Below, piece after piece: positions 54,538 through 63,594 of a stretch of 64,000 nt of DNA. Source of the stretch: Pseudomonas pseudonitroreducens (GTDB lineage Bacteria; Pseudomonadota; Gammaproteobacteria; Pseudomonadales; Pseudomonadaceae); the NCBI RefSeq assembly GCF_021603645.1, contig NZ_BQHJ01000003.1, positions 496,001-560,000 of the forward strand. The letters run 5' to 3'. Every line of letters begins with the position of its first letter. Within the stretch, counting starts at the first letter, position 1. Position numbers and translations under genes: made by a program. A model generated the notes under the pieces. That model was given only the letters and a program-made list of their open reading frames with translations, had not been told where the DNA came from and did no database searches.

Positions 54538-55002
54538 ATGCGTAAAACTGCCCTGATCGCCGTGACTTTCGCGGCCCTGGCCATGACCCTCGGTGGTTGC
54601 CAGTCCAGCCTGACCGGCGATACCTATACCCGTGAAGAAGCACGCACCGTGCAGAACGTTCGCATGGGTACCATCCAGGCCCTGCGCCCGGTGAAGATCG
54701 AAGGCACCAAGACTCCCATCGGCTCGGTTGCCGGCGCCGCGGTTGGCGGTATCGGCGGCAGCGCCATCGGTGGCGGCAAGGGCAGCTATGTCACCGCCAT
54801 CATTGGCGCCGTGGCCGGCGGCCTGCTCGGCGCAGCGACCGAAGAAGGCCTGACCCGCACCCAGGGTGTGGAAATCACCGTTCGCGAAGACGACGGCAGC
54901 ACCCGCGCCTACGTCCAGCAGGTCGACGAAGGTGCCGTGTTCCGCGTTGGCGAGCGCGTGCGCATCCTCACCGTCAACGGTACCAGCCGCGTCGCTCACT
55001 GA
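54538..55002 (+). CDS. SlyB-like glycine-zipper outer-membrane lipoprotein
   Basis: A 154-residue lipoprotein with a signal and lipobox (LGGC near residue 21). A glycine-zipper domain (GSVAGAAVGGIGGSAIGGGKGSYVTAIIGAVAGGLLG) and a C-terminal beta domain (EITVREDDGSTRAYVQQ) are typical of SlyB/Pcp. SlyB in enterobacteria stabilises the outer membrane under PhoPQ control. A GGAGG site precedes the ATG. Confidence 0.92.
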   Translation: MRKTALIAVTFAALAMTLGGCQSSLTGDTYTREEARTVQNVRMGTIQALRPVKIEGTKTPIGSVAGAAVGGIGGSAIGGGKGSYVTAIIGAVAGGLLGAATEEGLTRTQGVEITVREDDGSTRAYVQQVDEGAVFRVGERVRILTVNGTSRVAH

Positions 55003-55041
55003 CCGGCATCGGCTGCCCACCTGTGGCAGCCAGCGAAAAAC

Positions 55042-55074
55042 AGCGCGCGACAGTCGACCCGACTGTCGCGCGCT
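55042..55074 (+). terminator. Long GC hairpin after the SlyB-like gene
   Basis: A 14-bp perfect stem AGCGCGCGACAGTC / GACTGTCGCGCGCT with a 5-nt loop lies 40 nt after the stop. No T-run, but ATCGTTT follows; probable terminator. Confidence 0.7.
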
Positions 55075-55259
55075 ATCGTTTGGGGGATCGGAAAATCCGT
55101 CGCAGCTCAATGCAGCTGCGGCTCATGGCTGTATTTTCGTAATAATTCAATCCATGACGCGTAATCGATAGATATGGATAATCGTCGCCTTTGCAAGCCG
55201 GCCGCCTGTGTGCGGTGTTGTCTGCCAGAACGCCGTCCGGCGGTGAAAAGGAGTAGGTC

Positions 55260-58055
55260 ATGACGTTGGCGCTGATTATCGCGCTGCCTTTCTTCGGGGT
55301 TTTGCTGCCGCTGCTGACCGAGCGTTTCGGCCGTACCGCCTGCGCTGCCGCCACCGGCCTGGTGCCATTGCTGGGCTTGATCCTGCTGCTGGGGCAACGC
55401 TCGGTGCTGGGTTCCGATGCGCAGGTGTATCGCCAGCAGTGGCTGCCGGAGCTGGGCCTGAACCTCAGCCTGCGCCTGGATGGCCTGGGCTTCCTGTTCG
55501 CCCTGCTGATCCTCGGCATCGGCCTGCTGGTGATCCTCTACGCCTGCTATTACCTGTCCGAGAAGGAGCCCGCCGGGCGCTTCTTCGCCTTCCTGCTGCT
55601 GTTCATGGGCGCCATGCTTGGCGTGGTGCTCAGCGAAAACCTGTTGCTGATGCTGGTGTTCTGGGAGCTGACCAGCCTGTCGTCGTTCCTGCTGATCGGC
55701 TTCTGGGGGCATCGCTCGGATGCGCGCAAGGGCGCGCGGATGTCCCTGGCGGTCACCGGTGGCGGCGGCCTGGCGCTGCTCGCCGGCATCCTGTTGATCG
55801 GCCACGTGGTCGGCAGCTTCGAGCTGAGCAGCGTGCTCGGCGCGCGCGAGGTGCTGCAGGCCAGCCCGTTGTTCCCGCTGGCGCTGTGCCTGGTGCTGCT
55901 GGGCGTGTTCACCAAGTCGGCGCAGTTCCCGTTCCACTTCTGGTTGCCCCACGCCATGGCGGCGCCGACGCCAGTGTCGGCCTACCTGCACTCGGCGACC
56001 ATGGTGAAGGCCGGTGTGTTCCTGCTGGCGCGCCTGTATCCGCTGCTGTCGGGCAATGACCTGTGGTTCTACCTGGTCAGTCTGACCGGCCTGGCGACCC
56101 TGCTGATGGGCGCCTTCATGGCGCTGTTCCAGAATGACCTCAAGGGCCTGCTGGCGTATTCCACCATCAGCCACCTGGGCCTGATCACCCTGCTGTTCGG
56201 CCTGGATTCGCCCATGGCCAACGTCGCGGCGATCTTCCACATCATCAACCACGCGACCTTCAAGGCCTCGCTGTTCATGGCCGCCGGGATCATCGACCAC
56301 GAGACTGGCAGCCGCGACATGCGCCGCATCAACGGCATGTGGAAGTACATGCCGCACACCGCCGTTCTGGCAATGGTGGCGTCGGCGTCCATGGCTGGTG
56401 TGCCGCTGCTCAATGGATTCCTCAGCAAGGAGATGTTCTTCGGCGAGACCCTGGCGCAGAACATGATGGGTAGCTTCAACTGGCTGATCCCGGCGCTGGC
56501 GACCGTCGGCGCACTGTTCTCGGTGAGCTACTCGGTGCGCTTCATCCACGACGTGTTCTTCAACGGCGAACCGATCAACCTGCCCAACCCGCACCCGCAC
56601 GAGCCGCCGCGCTACATGAAGGTGCCGGTGGAAATCCTGGTGCTGATCTGCCTGCTGGTTGGCGTTATGCCGGGGATCATCGTCGGGCCGCTGCTGGCCG
56701 GCGCCGCGGCGTCGAGCCTGAACGGTGCGCTGCCCGAGTACAGCCTGGCGATCTGGCACGGCTTCAACGCGCCGCTGGCCATGAGTTTCGTGGCGAGTGC
56801 CGGTGGCGTGCTGCTCTACGTGCTGCGCAAGCCACTGTTCGACTGGTACGCCGGGTTGCCGGCGATGGATGCCAAACTGGTGTTCGAGCAGCAGGTGCAG
56901 CGCGTGGTGCGCTTTGCCGCGCGCGCCACCGACTTGCTGGAGAACGGCTCGCTGCAGCGCTATTCCATGCTGCTGGTGCTGGCTGCCGTGGTGGTGGTGT
57001 TCGCCGGTCTTGCACCGCTGCCGGGTATCGAGGGCGCGCGTGCGCAGACGCCTCTGGATGGCATCACCGCCCTGGGGCTGGCACTGCTGGCCGTCGCCGG
57101 CCCGCTCACCGTATGGTTCCACCGCCAGCGCCTGACCGCACTGGTCATCCTCAGCATCGCCGGGTTGCTGGTGGCGCTGGCCTTCGCCCGCTTCGCTGCG
57201 CCGGACCTGGCGCTGACCCAGCTGTCGGTGGAGGTGGTGACCATGGTCCTGCTGATGCTGGCGCTGTACTACCTGCCAGCGCGCACGCCGAAGACGTCCA
57301 GCAGCCTGCGCCGCTTGCGTGATTTCGTGATCGCCGTGGGTGCCGGAGTAATGGTCACGCTGCTGACCTATGCCGTGCTCACCCGGCCGTACGACAGCAT
57401 CGCCGGTTACTACCTGGAGAACAGCGTCACCGGTGGCGGCGGTCACAACGTGGTGAACGTGATCCTGGTGGACTTCCGTGGCTTCGATACCCTCGGCGAG
57501 ATCACCGTGCTGGCCATCGCCGCCGTCGGTATCTTCGCGCTGCTCGACGGCCTGCGCCTGCTGCGCCGCGAGCAGGACGACGAAGGCCGCGCCTGGGCGA
57601 AGGATCGCTTCCCGCCCATCCTCGCCGCGCTGTCGCGCCTGCTGCTGCCGCTGGCGCTGCTGGTCTCGGTGTTCATCTTCCTGCGCGGGCACAACCTGCC
57701 GGGTGGCGGCTTCATTGCCGGGTTGATCACCTCGGTGGCGCTGATCCTCCAGTACATCGCCTGTGGCAGCCGTTGGGTGAACACGCGCCTGCCGCTGGAC
57801 TACAGCCGCCTGGCCGGCCTCGGTGTGCTGATCGCCGGGCTGACCGGCCTGGGCGCCTGGTTCTTCGGTTTCCCGTTCCTCACCTCGGCGTTCGGCCACT
57901 TCCACATTCCGCTGGTGGGCGAGATCGAGCTGGCTACCGCCATGCTCTTCGACCTGGGCGTGTACTTCACCGTGGTTGGCGCGACGCTGCTGATTCTTTC
58001 CGGGCTGGGTTCGGTCACCGCGCCGCCGGAGCCTCTGACCAAGGAGGCGCACTGA
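55260..58055 (+). CDS. mrpA: Mrp Na+/H+ antiporter subunit A (MrpA/MrpB fusion)
   Basis: A 931-residue polytopic protein homologous to NADH-dehydrogenase NuoL plus MrpB. The N-terminal part has the proton-channel module ([30 protein letters not shown], then [13 protein letters not shown]). The C-terminal 250 residues form the MrpB domain ([27 protein letters not shown]). It is the first gene of a six-gene antiporter operon, named shaA in P. aeruginosa. An AAAGGAG site precedes the ATG at 55260. Confidence 0.96.
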   Translation: MTLALIIALPFFGVLLPLLTERFGRTACAAATGLVPLLGLILLLGQRSVLGSDAQVYRQQWLPELGLNLSLRLDGLGFLFALLILGIGLLVILYACYYLSEKEPAGRFFAFLLLFMGAMLGVVLSENLLLMLVFWELTSLSSFLLIGFWGHRSDARKGARMSLAVTGGGGLALLAGILLIGHVVGSFELSSVLGAREVLQASPLFPLALCLVLLGVFTKSAQFPFHFWLPHAMAAPTPVSAYLHSATMVKAGVFLLARLYPLLSGNDLWFYLVSLTGLATLLMGAFMALFQNDLKGLLAYSTISHLGLITLLFGLDSPMANVAAIFHIINHATFKASLFMAAGIIDHETGSRDMRRINGMWKYMPHTAVLAMVASASMAGVPLLNGFLSKEMFFGETLAQNMMGSFNWLIPALATVGALFSVSYSVRFIHDVFFNGEPINLPNPHPHEPPRYMKVPVEILVLICLLVGVMPGIIVGPLLAGAAASSLNGALPEYSLAIWHGFNAPLAMSFVASAGGVLLYVLRKPLFDWYAGLPAMDAKLVFEQQVQRVVRFAARATDLLENGSLQRYSMLLVLAAVVVVFAGLAPLPGIEGARAQTPLDGITALGLALLAVAGPLTVWFHRQRLTALVILSIAGLLVALAFARFAAPDLALTQLSVEVVTMVLLMLALYYLPARTPKTSSSLRRLRDFVIAVGAGVMVTLLTYAVLTRPYDSIAGYYLENSVTGGGGHNVVNVILVDFRGFDTLGEITVLAIAAVGIFALLDGLRLLRREQDDEGRAWAKDRFPPILAALSRLLLPLALLVSVFIFLRGHNLPGGGFIAGLITSVALILQYIACGSRWVNTRLPLDYSRLAGLGVLIAGLTGLGAWFFGFPFLTSAFGHFHIPLVGEIELATAMLFDLGVYFTVVGATLLILSGLGSVTAPPEPLTKEAH

Positions 58056-58387
58056 TGGAAGCGCTGTTCGCCATCGCTCTCGGCCTGCTGACCGCCAGCG
58101 GCGTCTACCTGCTGCTGCGCGCGCGCACCTTCCCCGTCGTGCTGGGGCTGACCTTGCTGTCCTACGCAGTGAACCTGTTTCTCTTCGCCATGGGCCGCCT
58201 GGCCGGTGACCCGGCGGTGGTCGGCAAGGTTGCCAATGCCGGCGATCCGATCCCCCAGGCGCTGGTGCTGACCGCCATCGTCATCGGCTTCGCCATGACC
58301 GCCTTCGTTATCGTCCTGGCCCTGCGTGGGCTGGCGGAGACTGGCGGCGATCATGTCGATGGCGGTAATGGGGAGGAAGGCCGATGA
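58055..58387 (+). CDS. mrpC: Mrp antiporter subunit C
   Basis: A 110-residue NuoK-like three-helix protein (SGVYLLLRARTFPVVLGLTLLSYAVNLFLF, then DPIPQALVLTAIVIGFAMTAFVIVLALR). Its start overlaps the mrpA stop (TGATG) and its end overlaps mrpD (ATGA). Confidence 0.95.
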   Translation: MEALFAIALGLLTASGVYLLLRARTFPVVLGLTLLSYAVNLFLFAMGRLAGDPAVVGKVANAGDPIPQALVLTAIVIGFAMTAFVIVLALRGLAETGGDHVDGGNGEEGR

Positions 58388-59880
58388 ACCACTGGCTGAT
58401 CCTGCCCGTCCTGCTGCCGCTGTTCGCCGGCTGTGCGCTGCTGCTGGTTGGCGAACGCCTGCAACGAGCCCTGTCGTTGCTCGCCACCTTGGCCTTGTTG
58501 CCGCTTTCCGCCGTGCTGTTGCAACAGGCCGACAGTGGCGTGGTGCAGTTCTACGCGCTGGGCAACTGGCAGCCGCCGTTCGGCATCATCCTGGTGCTGG
58601 ACCGCCTCAGTGCGCTGATGATTGCCGCTACCGCGCTGCTCGCCAGCCTGTCGCTGATCTACGCACTGCGCGGGGACGACAAGCGCGGCAAGCGCTTCCA
58701 CCCGTTGTTCCAGTTCCAGCTGCTCGGGCTCAACGGCGCCTTTCTCACCGGCGACCTGTTCAACCTGTTCGTGTTCTTCGAGATCCTGCTGATCGCGTCC
58801 TATGCGCTGTTGCTGCATGGCGGCGGGGCAGGGCGGGTGCGCGCGGGTGTGCACTATGTGGTGCTCAACCTGGTTGGCTCGGCGTTCTTCCTCATCGCCG
58901 TAGGCACCCTCTATGGCATCACCGGCACCCTGAACATGGCGCACATGGCCGAGCGCGTGGCGCAGTTGAGCGCCGAGCAGGCGCCGCTGGTACGTGCGGC
59001 GGCGCTGTTGCTGCTGGTGGTGTTCGGCCTCAAAGCGGCGTTGCTGCCGCTTTACTTCTGGCTGCCCAGGGCCTACGCCGAAGCCAGCGCGCCGGTGGCG
59101 GCGCTGTTCTCGATCATGACCAAGGTGGGCATCTACTCGATCCTGCGCGTGTATACGCTGATCTTCGGCGAGCAGGCCGGCGAGTTGGCGAACCTCGCGC
59201 AGGCCTGGCTGTGGCCACTGGCGCTGGCCGGTATCGTGGCCGGTGCGCTGGGTACCCTGGCGGCGACCACGCTGCAGGGCCTGTTGTCGTATCTGGTCGT
59301 GGTATCGGCCGGTACGCTGCTGGCGGCCATTGCTTTGGGCACGCCGGAAGCATTGTCCGCCGCGCTGTACTACCTGCTGCACAGCATCTGGGTGGCCGGC
59401 GGCCTGTTCCTGCTGGCCGACCTGATCGCCCGCCAGCGTGGTGACAAGGCCGGCCGGCTGGTGCAAGGCCCGGCGTTGCTGCAGCCGCATCTGCTGGGCG
59501 CTGCGTTCTTCTTCGGCGCCATTGCGGTTGCCGGGTTGCCGCCACTGTCGGGCTTCCTCGGCAAGCTGATGCTGCTGCGCTCGGTCAGCGGCGGCAGCGA
59601 GGCTATCGCGCTGTGGAGCGTGGTGCTGGTGAGCGGGCTGGTAACCATCGTTGCCTTGAGCCGCGCCGGCAGCACGCTGTTCTGGCGCACCGGGCACACC
59701 GTGCTGGGCAGCGCCGAACGTGAACCGGTGAAGCTGCTGGCGGCCTTCGGCCTGCTGGCTAGTGCACCGCTGATGGTGGTTGCCGCGCGACCGCTGATCG
59801 ACTACACCCAGGCCACTGCCGCGCAATTGCTGGATGCCGGGCTGTATCGCCACGCAATCCTGCTGGGAGGTGGCGCATGA
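58384..59880 (+). CDS. mrpD: Mrp antiporter subunit D
   Basis: A 498-residue NuoN/M-like polytopic protein with about 14 helices. LFQFQLLGLNGAFLTGDLFNLFVFFEILLI and LKAALLPLYFWLPRAYAEASAPVAALFS contain the conserved Glu and Lys/His positions of the proton module. Overlaps mrpC and mrpE by 4 nt. Confidence 0.96.
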   Translation: MNHWLILPVLLPLFAGCALLLVGERLQRALSLLATLALLPLSAVLLQQADSGVVQFYALGNWQPPFGIILVLDRLSALMIAATALLASLSLIYALRGDDKRGKRFHPLFQFQLLGLNGAFLTGDLFNLFVFFEILLIASYALLLHGGGAGRVRAGVHYVVLNLVGSAFFLIAVGTLYGITGTLNMAHMAERVAQLSAEQAPLVRAAALLLLVVFGLKAALLPLYFWLPRAYAEASAPVAALFSIMTKVGIYSILRVYTLIFGEQAGELANLAQAWLWPLALAGIVAGALGTLAATTLQGLLSYLVVVSAGTLLAAIALGTPEALSAALYYLLHSIWVAGGLFLLADLIARQRGDKAGRLVQGPALLQPHLLGAAFFFGAIAVAGLPPLSGFLGKLMLLRSVSGGSEAIALWSVVLVSGLVTIVALSRAGSTLFWRTGHTVLGSAEREPVKLLAAFGLLASAPLMVVAARPLIDYTQATAAQLLDAGLYRHAILLGGGA

Positions 59881-60377
59881 TTCGTCGTCTGCTTCCACAC
59901 CCGCTGCTCAGCGGCGTACTGCTACTGACCTGGTTGCTGCTGGTCAACGATTTCTCCCTGGGCCACTGGCTGCTCGGCGCCTTCCTCGGCCTGGCGATCC
60001 CGCTGCTGTGCCGCAATCTGCTGCTGGCGGCGCCACGCATCCAGCGACCTGGGCTGCTGCTGCGCTTCATCGGCCTGGTGCTCTACGACATCGTGGTTGC
60101 CAACCTGCAGGTGGCGAAACTGGTGCTGGGGCCGAAGGCCAACCTGCGGCCCGGCTTCGTGGAAATCCCGCTGGAGCTGACCGATGACCTGGCCATCAGC
60201 ATCCTCGCCAGCGTCATCACCCTGACCCCGGGTACCTGTTCGGCCGACTTGTCCGCCGACCGCCGCAGGCTGCTGGTCCATGGCATCGACGTGCCCAATC
60301 CGCAGGCGCTGGTCGCGGATATCAAGGCGCGTTACGAGGCGCCGCTGAAGGAGGTATTCGCATGCTCGGCATCGTGA
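59877..60377 (+). CDS. mrpE: Mrp antiporter subunit E
   Basis: A 166-residue protein with two N-terminal helices and a cytoplasmic C-terminal domain. SILASVITLTPGTCSADLSADRR and HGIDVPNP are typical MrpE signatures. Overlaps mrpD by 4 nt and mrpF by 16 nt. Confidence 0.94.
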   Translation: MIRRLLPHPLLSGVLLLTWLLLVNDFSLGHWLLGAFLGLAIPLLCRNLLLAAPRIQRPGLLLRFIGLVLYDIVVANLQVAKLVLGPKANLRPGFVEIPLELTDDLAISILASVITLTPGTCSADLSADRRRLLVHGIDVPNPQALVADIKARYEAPLKEVFACSAS

Positions 60378-60631
60378 TCCCGATCTGCCTGGTGCTGCTG
60401 GGGATCGCCGTGCTGCTCACCGTGGCGCGGCTGGTTCGCGGGCCGTCGGTGGCAGACCGCATCCTGGCGCTGGACACCCTGTCGGTGGAAGCCATCGCAT
60501 TGATCGTGCTGTTCGGCATCTGGAAGGGCAGCGGCCTGTACTTCGAGGCGGCGCTGCTGATCGCGGTGATGGGCTTCGTCAGCACCGTGGCGCTGTGCAA
60601 GTTCCTCCTGCGCGGAGACATCATCGAATGA
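60362..60631 (+). CDS. mrpF: Mrp antiporter subunit F
   Basis: An 89-residue protein with three helices. VRGPSVADRILALDTLSVEAIALIVLFGI is the MrpF core with the conserved Asp residues. Its start is inside the end of mrpE and its stop overlaps mrpG (ATGA). Confidence 0.94.
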   Translation: MLGIVIPICLVLLGIAVLLTVARLVRGPSVADRILALDTLSVEAIALIVLFGIWKGSGLYFEAALLIAVMGFVSTVALCKFLLRGDIIE

Positions 60632-60957
60632 ACATGCTCATTGAAGCGCTGGTCTGCTTCCTGCTGCTGGCCGGCAGCCTGTTCGCCCTGCTCGGCGCCA
60701 TCGGCCTGTACCGGCTGCCGGACTTCTACACGCGCCTGCACGCCCCGACCAAGGCCTCGACCCTGGGCGTGGGCGGCGTGGTGCTGGCCTCGCTGCTGTA
60801 CTTCAGCACGCGCGGCGAGGGCGTGAGCCTGCACGAAGTGCTGATCACGGTGTTCCTCTTCATCACCGCACCGGTGAGCGCGCACCTGCTGGCCAAGGCT
60901 GCGATGCAGCAGCGCGTGCCGGTGCAGCGGGGGACCAAGGGCAAGCCCTGGGACTGA
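60628..60957 (+). CDS. mrpG: Mrp antiporter subunit G
   Basis: A 109-residue protein with three helices. GAIGLYRLPDFYTRLHAPTKASTLGVGGV is the MrpG signature. The ATG at 60628 overlaps the mrpF stop. It ends the operon; the downstream gap (60958 to about 61260) is repeat-rich. Confidence 0.95.
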   Translation: MNMLIEALVCFLLLAGSLFALLGAIGLYRLPDFYTRLHAPTKASTLGVGGVVLASLLYFSTRGEGVSLHEVLITVFLFITAPVSAHLLAKAAMQQRVPVQRGTKGKPWD

Positions 60958-61019
60958 TTTTGAGCTTTGATTGCGATGCTTCTGGTTGGGGTGGTTCAGC
61001 ATCGCTTTGGCGTACGCGC

Positions 61020-61260
61020 GGACTCTGTGTTTCGCCCCCTCGGGCGAGTCCCTTTTGTCAAACGCCACAAAAGGAACCAAAAAGTCTTGCCCCGGACATC
61101 CGGTTTTTCGCTTAGGCGAAAAATACCCTCGTTGAAGCGAAGTTTCAGGGGCCCGCCGTGAAGGGCCATCCCTGGCCCTTCACGGCTCTCGCGGCATCCA
61201 TGCCGCTCAACCCCTGAAACCCCGCTTCAACGAGGCCTCCTGAACGGGGCATTCGGCGTG
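61020..61260. repeat. Palindromic intergenic element with nested inverted repeats
   Basis: The element has three nested structures. TTTTTCGC / GCGAAAAA stem at 61103-61122. Outer arms at 61127-61151 and 61211-61235 (CCTCGTTGAAGCG... / ...CGCTTCAACGAGG) match over 25 nt with 2 mismatches. Inside is a perfect 14-bp stem GCCGTGAAGGGCCA / TGGCCCTTCACGGC (61155-61186). The flanking CCCTTTTGTCAAACGCCACAAAAGGAACC part resembles an intergenic repeat seen in other Pseudomonas genomes (from memory). Confidence 0.75.
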
Positions 61261-61280
61261 TGCGGATATTTCTCTGGAAG

Positions 61281-61485
61281 ACCTTAAGCGCCAAAGTGTG
61301 AGGGGGTTAAAGGTTTGGCACTGGGCTGGGGGAAGCCGGAAGAGACCGGATGAAACCGGAAGAAGGCGGGGAAGCCAAAGCGGGCAAGGGCTGCAGCGGA
61401 CAGCCCTTTCAGAATCGGTGCCAAAGCTCCGCGAAGCGTCTGCGGGGACAACCGTCAAATTTCGCGGGGGGATTGGCACCGTACC
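61281..61485. promoter_or_regulatory. Four TTTGGC-type sites, candidate transposase-binding array
   Basis: Four copies of a TTTGGC(A/G)C motif occur in about 200 bp between the intergenic repeat and the repressor stop. They are near 61289 (reverse, GCGCCAAAG), 61314 (forward, TTTGGCAC), 61416 (reverse, CGGTGCCAAAG) and 61473 (forward, TTGGCACCG). Mu-type elements have several transposase sites in their left end, so this may be such an array. CCGGAAGA/CCGGATGA repeats near 61337-61360 are also present. Confidence 0.45.
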
Positions 61486-61501
61486 TGGAATAACGCAAAC
61501 G

Positions 61502-62221
61502 TCAGATCAACCAGCCGCCAGCCCAGACAACGCGGCCAACAATCTGTAAGCCCTCAGTCAGCCCCTTAGGCACGACCATCAGGTTATAGGCTTTGTTCTC
61601 GCTGATGATATGGACCGAGCCATCGAACTGCCTTTGCAGGCGCTTAGCATAGAGGTGGTCATCTAGCAGGATGACATAGACACCCTCTCCCTCAAGGCTA
61701 TCCCGACTCAGATCAATCATGACGGTATCGTCATCCTCGATCAGCCCAACCATCGAATCGCCATCGTTTCTTAGACAAGCCAGGTTATCTGGTTTGAGCC
61801 CCTTCTTCCGCAGCGAGTAACGCGTAAACGCCAGGTTTGTAAGTACCTTGGCGCGCTCGTTCCATGCGCCGTGCCCAGCGCTACAGCGAGCGTCGTAAAG
61901 CGGAATGAACGCATATGTCTCATCGTCTAGCGGAGCCGCCCACGCCGCATCTGGCGAGGGCTTCCCCAGTAGCAACCAGTCCAGGCTTGCCCCTGCTGCC
62001 CCAGCGAGCGCTACCGCTGCCGAGATGCTGGGTGCATTAGCACCTTTGATGTACTTGTACAGCTGCGTCTCATGAATGCCTGACAGGTTTGCTAGTTCTC
62101 TCTTGCCCCCGACCCTGGCGGCTAACTCCTCAATCCTGGTTCCGATTGCCAGCGGACTAAACGGAACGCGGGGCTCTGCGGGTTCCGATTGTTCCGATTC
62201 GGCGTAATCGTCTGATTTCAT
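61502..62221 (-). CDS. Phage repressor (HTH plus S24/LexA-like peptidase domain)
   Basis: A 239-residue protein. The N-terminal HTH is at about residues 25-75 (RELANLSGIHETQLYKYIKG). The C-terminal S24 domain has the nucleophile Ser in DGDSMVGLIEDDD near residue 154 and the Lys in DHLYAKRLQR near residue 191, so it is a self-cleaving repressor likely induced by RecA/SOS. Position and leftward orientation match Mu c. A GGAAG-type ribosome site is not obvious. Confidence 0.9.
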   Translation of the reverse strand: MKSDDYAESEQSEPAEPRVPFSPLAIGTRIEELAARVGGKRELANLSGIHETQLYKYIKGANAPSISAAVALAGAAGASLDWLLLGKPSPDAAWAAPLDDETYAFIPLYDARCSAGHGAWNERAKVLTNLAFTRYSLRKKGLKPDNLACLRNDGDSMVGLIEDDDTVMIDLSRDSLEGEGVYVILLDDHLYAKRLQRQFDGSVHIISENKAYNLMVVPKGLTEGLQIVGRVVWAGGWLI

Positions 62222-62228
62222 TAGGGTT

Positions 62229-62311
62229 TATCTCTTTAGCTATGCGGATGAAGCGAATGAGCCAATCGGAACTAGCTTTTTCGCTTGATGGCGCCTATCT
62301 CTTTCGCTATG
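62229..62311. promoter_or_regulatory. Operator-like direct repeat between repressor and Ner genes
   Basis: TATCTCTTTAGCTATG at 62229-62244 and TATCTCTTTCGCTATG at 62296-62311 match at 15 of 16 positions, with a 67-bp period. They bracket the expected divergent early/lysogenic promoters and are the best candidates for repressor or Ner operators. Confidence 0.65.
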
Positions 62312-62370
62312 TTTATCCGCAACAGGTCGTTAGACGGCCTAAAGAAACCACCCGCCAAGATGGTTATGAG

Positions 62371-62721
62371 ATGGACGCCAACAACATGCCACGCGACCCA
62401 GCCCAGCGCTGGGAGTGGATCAAGTACCAACTGCGAATTCGGGGTTCCTCGGCAGCCGAGCTGGCTCGGCAGTTGACTGTTACTGACCGCGCAATCCGGG
62501 CAGTGAAGACAACCCCCTATCCCCGCATTGAGCGCGCAATCGCCGCTGCTCTCGGTGTCGAGCCGCAGCAGCTTTGGCCAGAGCGTTGGAACAGCGACGG
62601 CACCCCCAAACGGCAGCGCCCTAATCGTGCGGAAAGCACGATGCAATATCAGTGTACCGAGCGTGCCCAGTCTAGCCGTTACGTTCCTGTTCCGCACCGT
62701 AAAACCGGAACGGAGGCTTGA
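62371..62721 (+). CDS. Ner-like early transcriptional regulator
   Basis: A 116-residue protein. Residues about 5-60 (WEWIKYQLRIRGSSAAELARQL, then RIERAIAAALGVEPQQLWPERW) match the Ner/Nlp winged-HTH-like family of Mu, which turns off early and repressor transcription. The tail is longer than Mu Ner (75 residues). The frame is open from an ATG at 62242, but similarity to Ner starts only after 62371, so 62371 is used; no clear ribosome site for either. Confidence 0.82.
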   Translation: MDANNMPRDPAQRWEWIKYQLRIRGSSAAELARQLTVTDRAIRAVKTTPYPRIERAIAAALGVEPQQLWPERWNSDGTPKRQRPNRAESTMQYQCTERAQSSRYVPVPHRKTGTEA

Positions 62722-62723
62722 AC

Positions 62724-63167
62724 ATGCGTCACGGAAAAGACGACCGCACCATAAACATCGACTTCGATGTGCCACAACCTCAACTGGTCAGTGCCTGTGA
62801 CTTCCGCGTCCAGGTAAGCGAAATCATCAGCGAAATGCTGAGCGACGCGAAGAGCACCGGACTTGAGCGCTTCGACGTTGCAGCGCAGATGTCGCGCCTC
62901 GCTGGCGAGGACATCAGCAAGGCAATGCTGGACGCCTGGTCAAGCCCGGCCCGCATCGACCACAACCTGCCTTTCTACCGAGCCGCGCTCTTGGAGCAGG
63001 TTTGTGGCAGCCATCAACTGTCTGACCTGATCGTCACGGTCAGGGGTGGCCGCGTCAGTTGGGGACGTGATGCTCTGCTGGCCGAACTCGGTCGCGTGGA
63101 GAGCATCCGCGAAGAGGCCACACGCCAGGCACGTGCCCTGCGCCGCCAGATTGGAGGTGCAGCATGA
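62724..63167 (+). CDS. Phage early protein, unknown function
   Basis: A 147-residue soluble protein with a strong GGAGG site and an Asp-rich N-terminus (DDRTINIDFDVPQPQ). It is predicted mostly helical, with a C-terminal coiled segment ELGRVESIREEATRQARALRRQIG. In the Mu-like cluster, between ner and the transposase gene; similar small ORFs occur there in other transposable Pseudomonas phages. Function not recognised. Confidence 0.75.
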   Translation: MRHGKDDRTINIDFDVPQPQLVSACDFRVQVSEIISEMLSDAKSTGLERFDVAAQMSRLAGEDISKAMLDAWSSPARIDHNLPFYRAALLEQVCGSHQLSDLIVTVRGGRVSWGRDALLAELGRVESIREEATRQARALRRQIGGAA

Positions 63168-63403
63168 GACCGTCGCACTTGAAGCCTGGTACTTGGCTGG
63201 TGATTCGCGAGGCCTTTGGCACAGGTGAGTATCACGCCCGCTTCGAGGGACGCACTCCTGCTCAAGGCAAAGGGCGTCCTGCGGTCAACCATCTGTTCAA
63301 TCCTGAATGGGTCGGCTTGTCTAGCGCGGACGATAGCGGCATGGCGACCATCAGCGATTACGAACTTGCTCGGCGTGGGTGCCTGCTGGGAGGTCGTCCA
63401 TGA
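63164..63403 (+). CDS. Phage early protein, unknown function
   Basis: A 79-residue protein preceded by GGAGG and overlapping the previous stop by 4 nt (ATGA). It has LKPGTWLVIREAFGTGEYHARFEG, a small beta-rich start. Not recognised. Confidence 0.7.
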   Translation: MRPSHLKPGTWLVIREAFGTGEYHARFEGRTPAQGKGRPAVNHLFNPEWVGLSSADDSGMATISDYELARRGCLLGGRP

Positions 63404-63594
63404 CCCGTGTCCCTCAGGCACTACTAGATGATCTGCGCAACGCGACTGAGTTCTATAGGTGCGTAGAGGCCGAGAGTTCTGGAGTGGAAGTCGGCGCATG
63501 GACCGACGCTCGCGAGTGGCTGCGCACTGCAGCCCTGAACCTTGGGGCCGCTCTGATCGCTGAGCTTGAAGCAAGCGAGGCTCCCCATGCGTAA
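63400..63594 (+). CDS. Phage early protein, unknown function
   Basis: A 64-residue helical protein (LLDDLRNATEFYRCVEAE; REWLRTAALNLGAALIAELEAS) that overlaps the previous gene by 4 nt and the transposase start by 8 nt. Preceded by GGGAGG. Not recognised. Confidence 0.7.
   Translation: MTRVPQALLDDLRNATEFYRCVEAESSGVEVGAWTDAREWLRTAALNLGAALIAELEASEAPHA

Noticed and set aside
55107-58052. 981-residue open frame antisense to mrpA
   Set aside because: Gln/Arg/His-rich composition, no ribosome site or domain; a high-GC shadow of the strongly supported mrpA.
60967-61161. 64-residue ORF after mrpG
   Set aside because: It lies within the palindromic intergenic repeat and is not protein-like; similar spurious ORFs arise wherever this repeat occurs.
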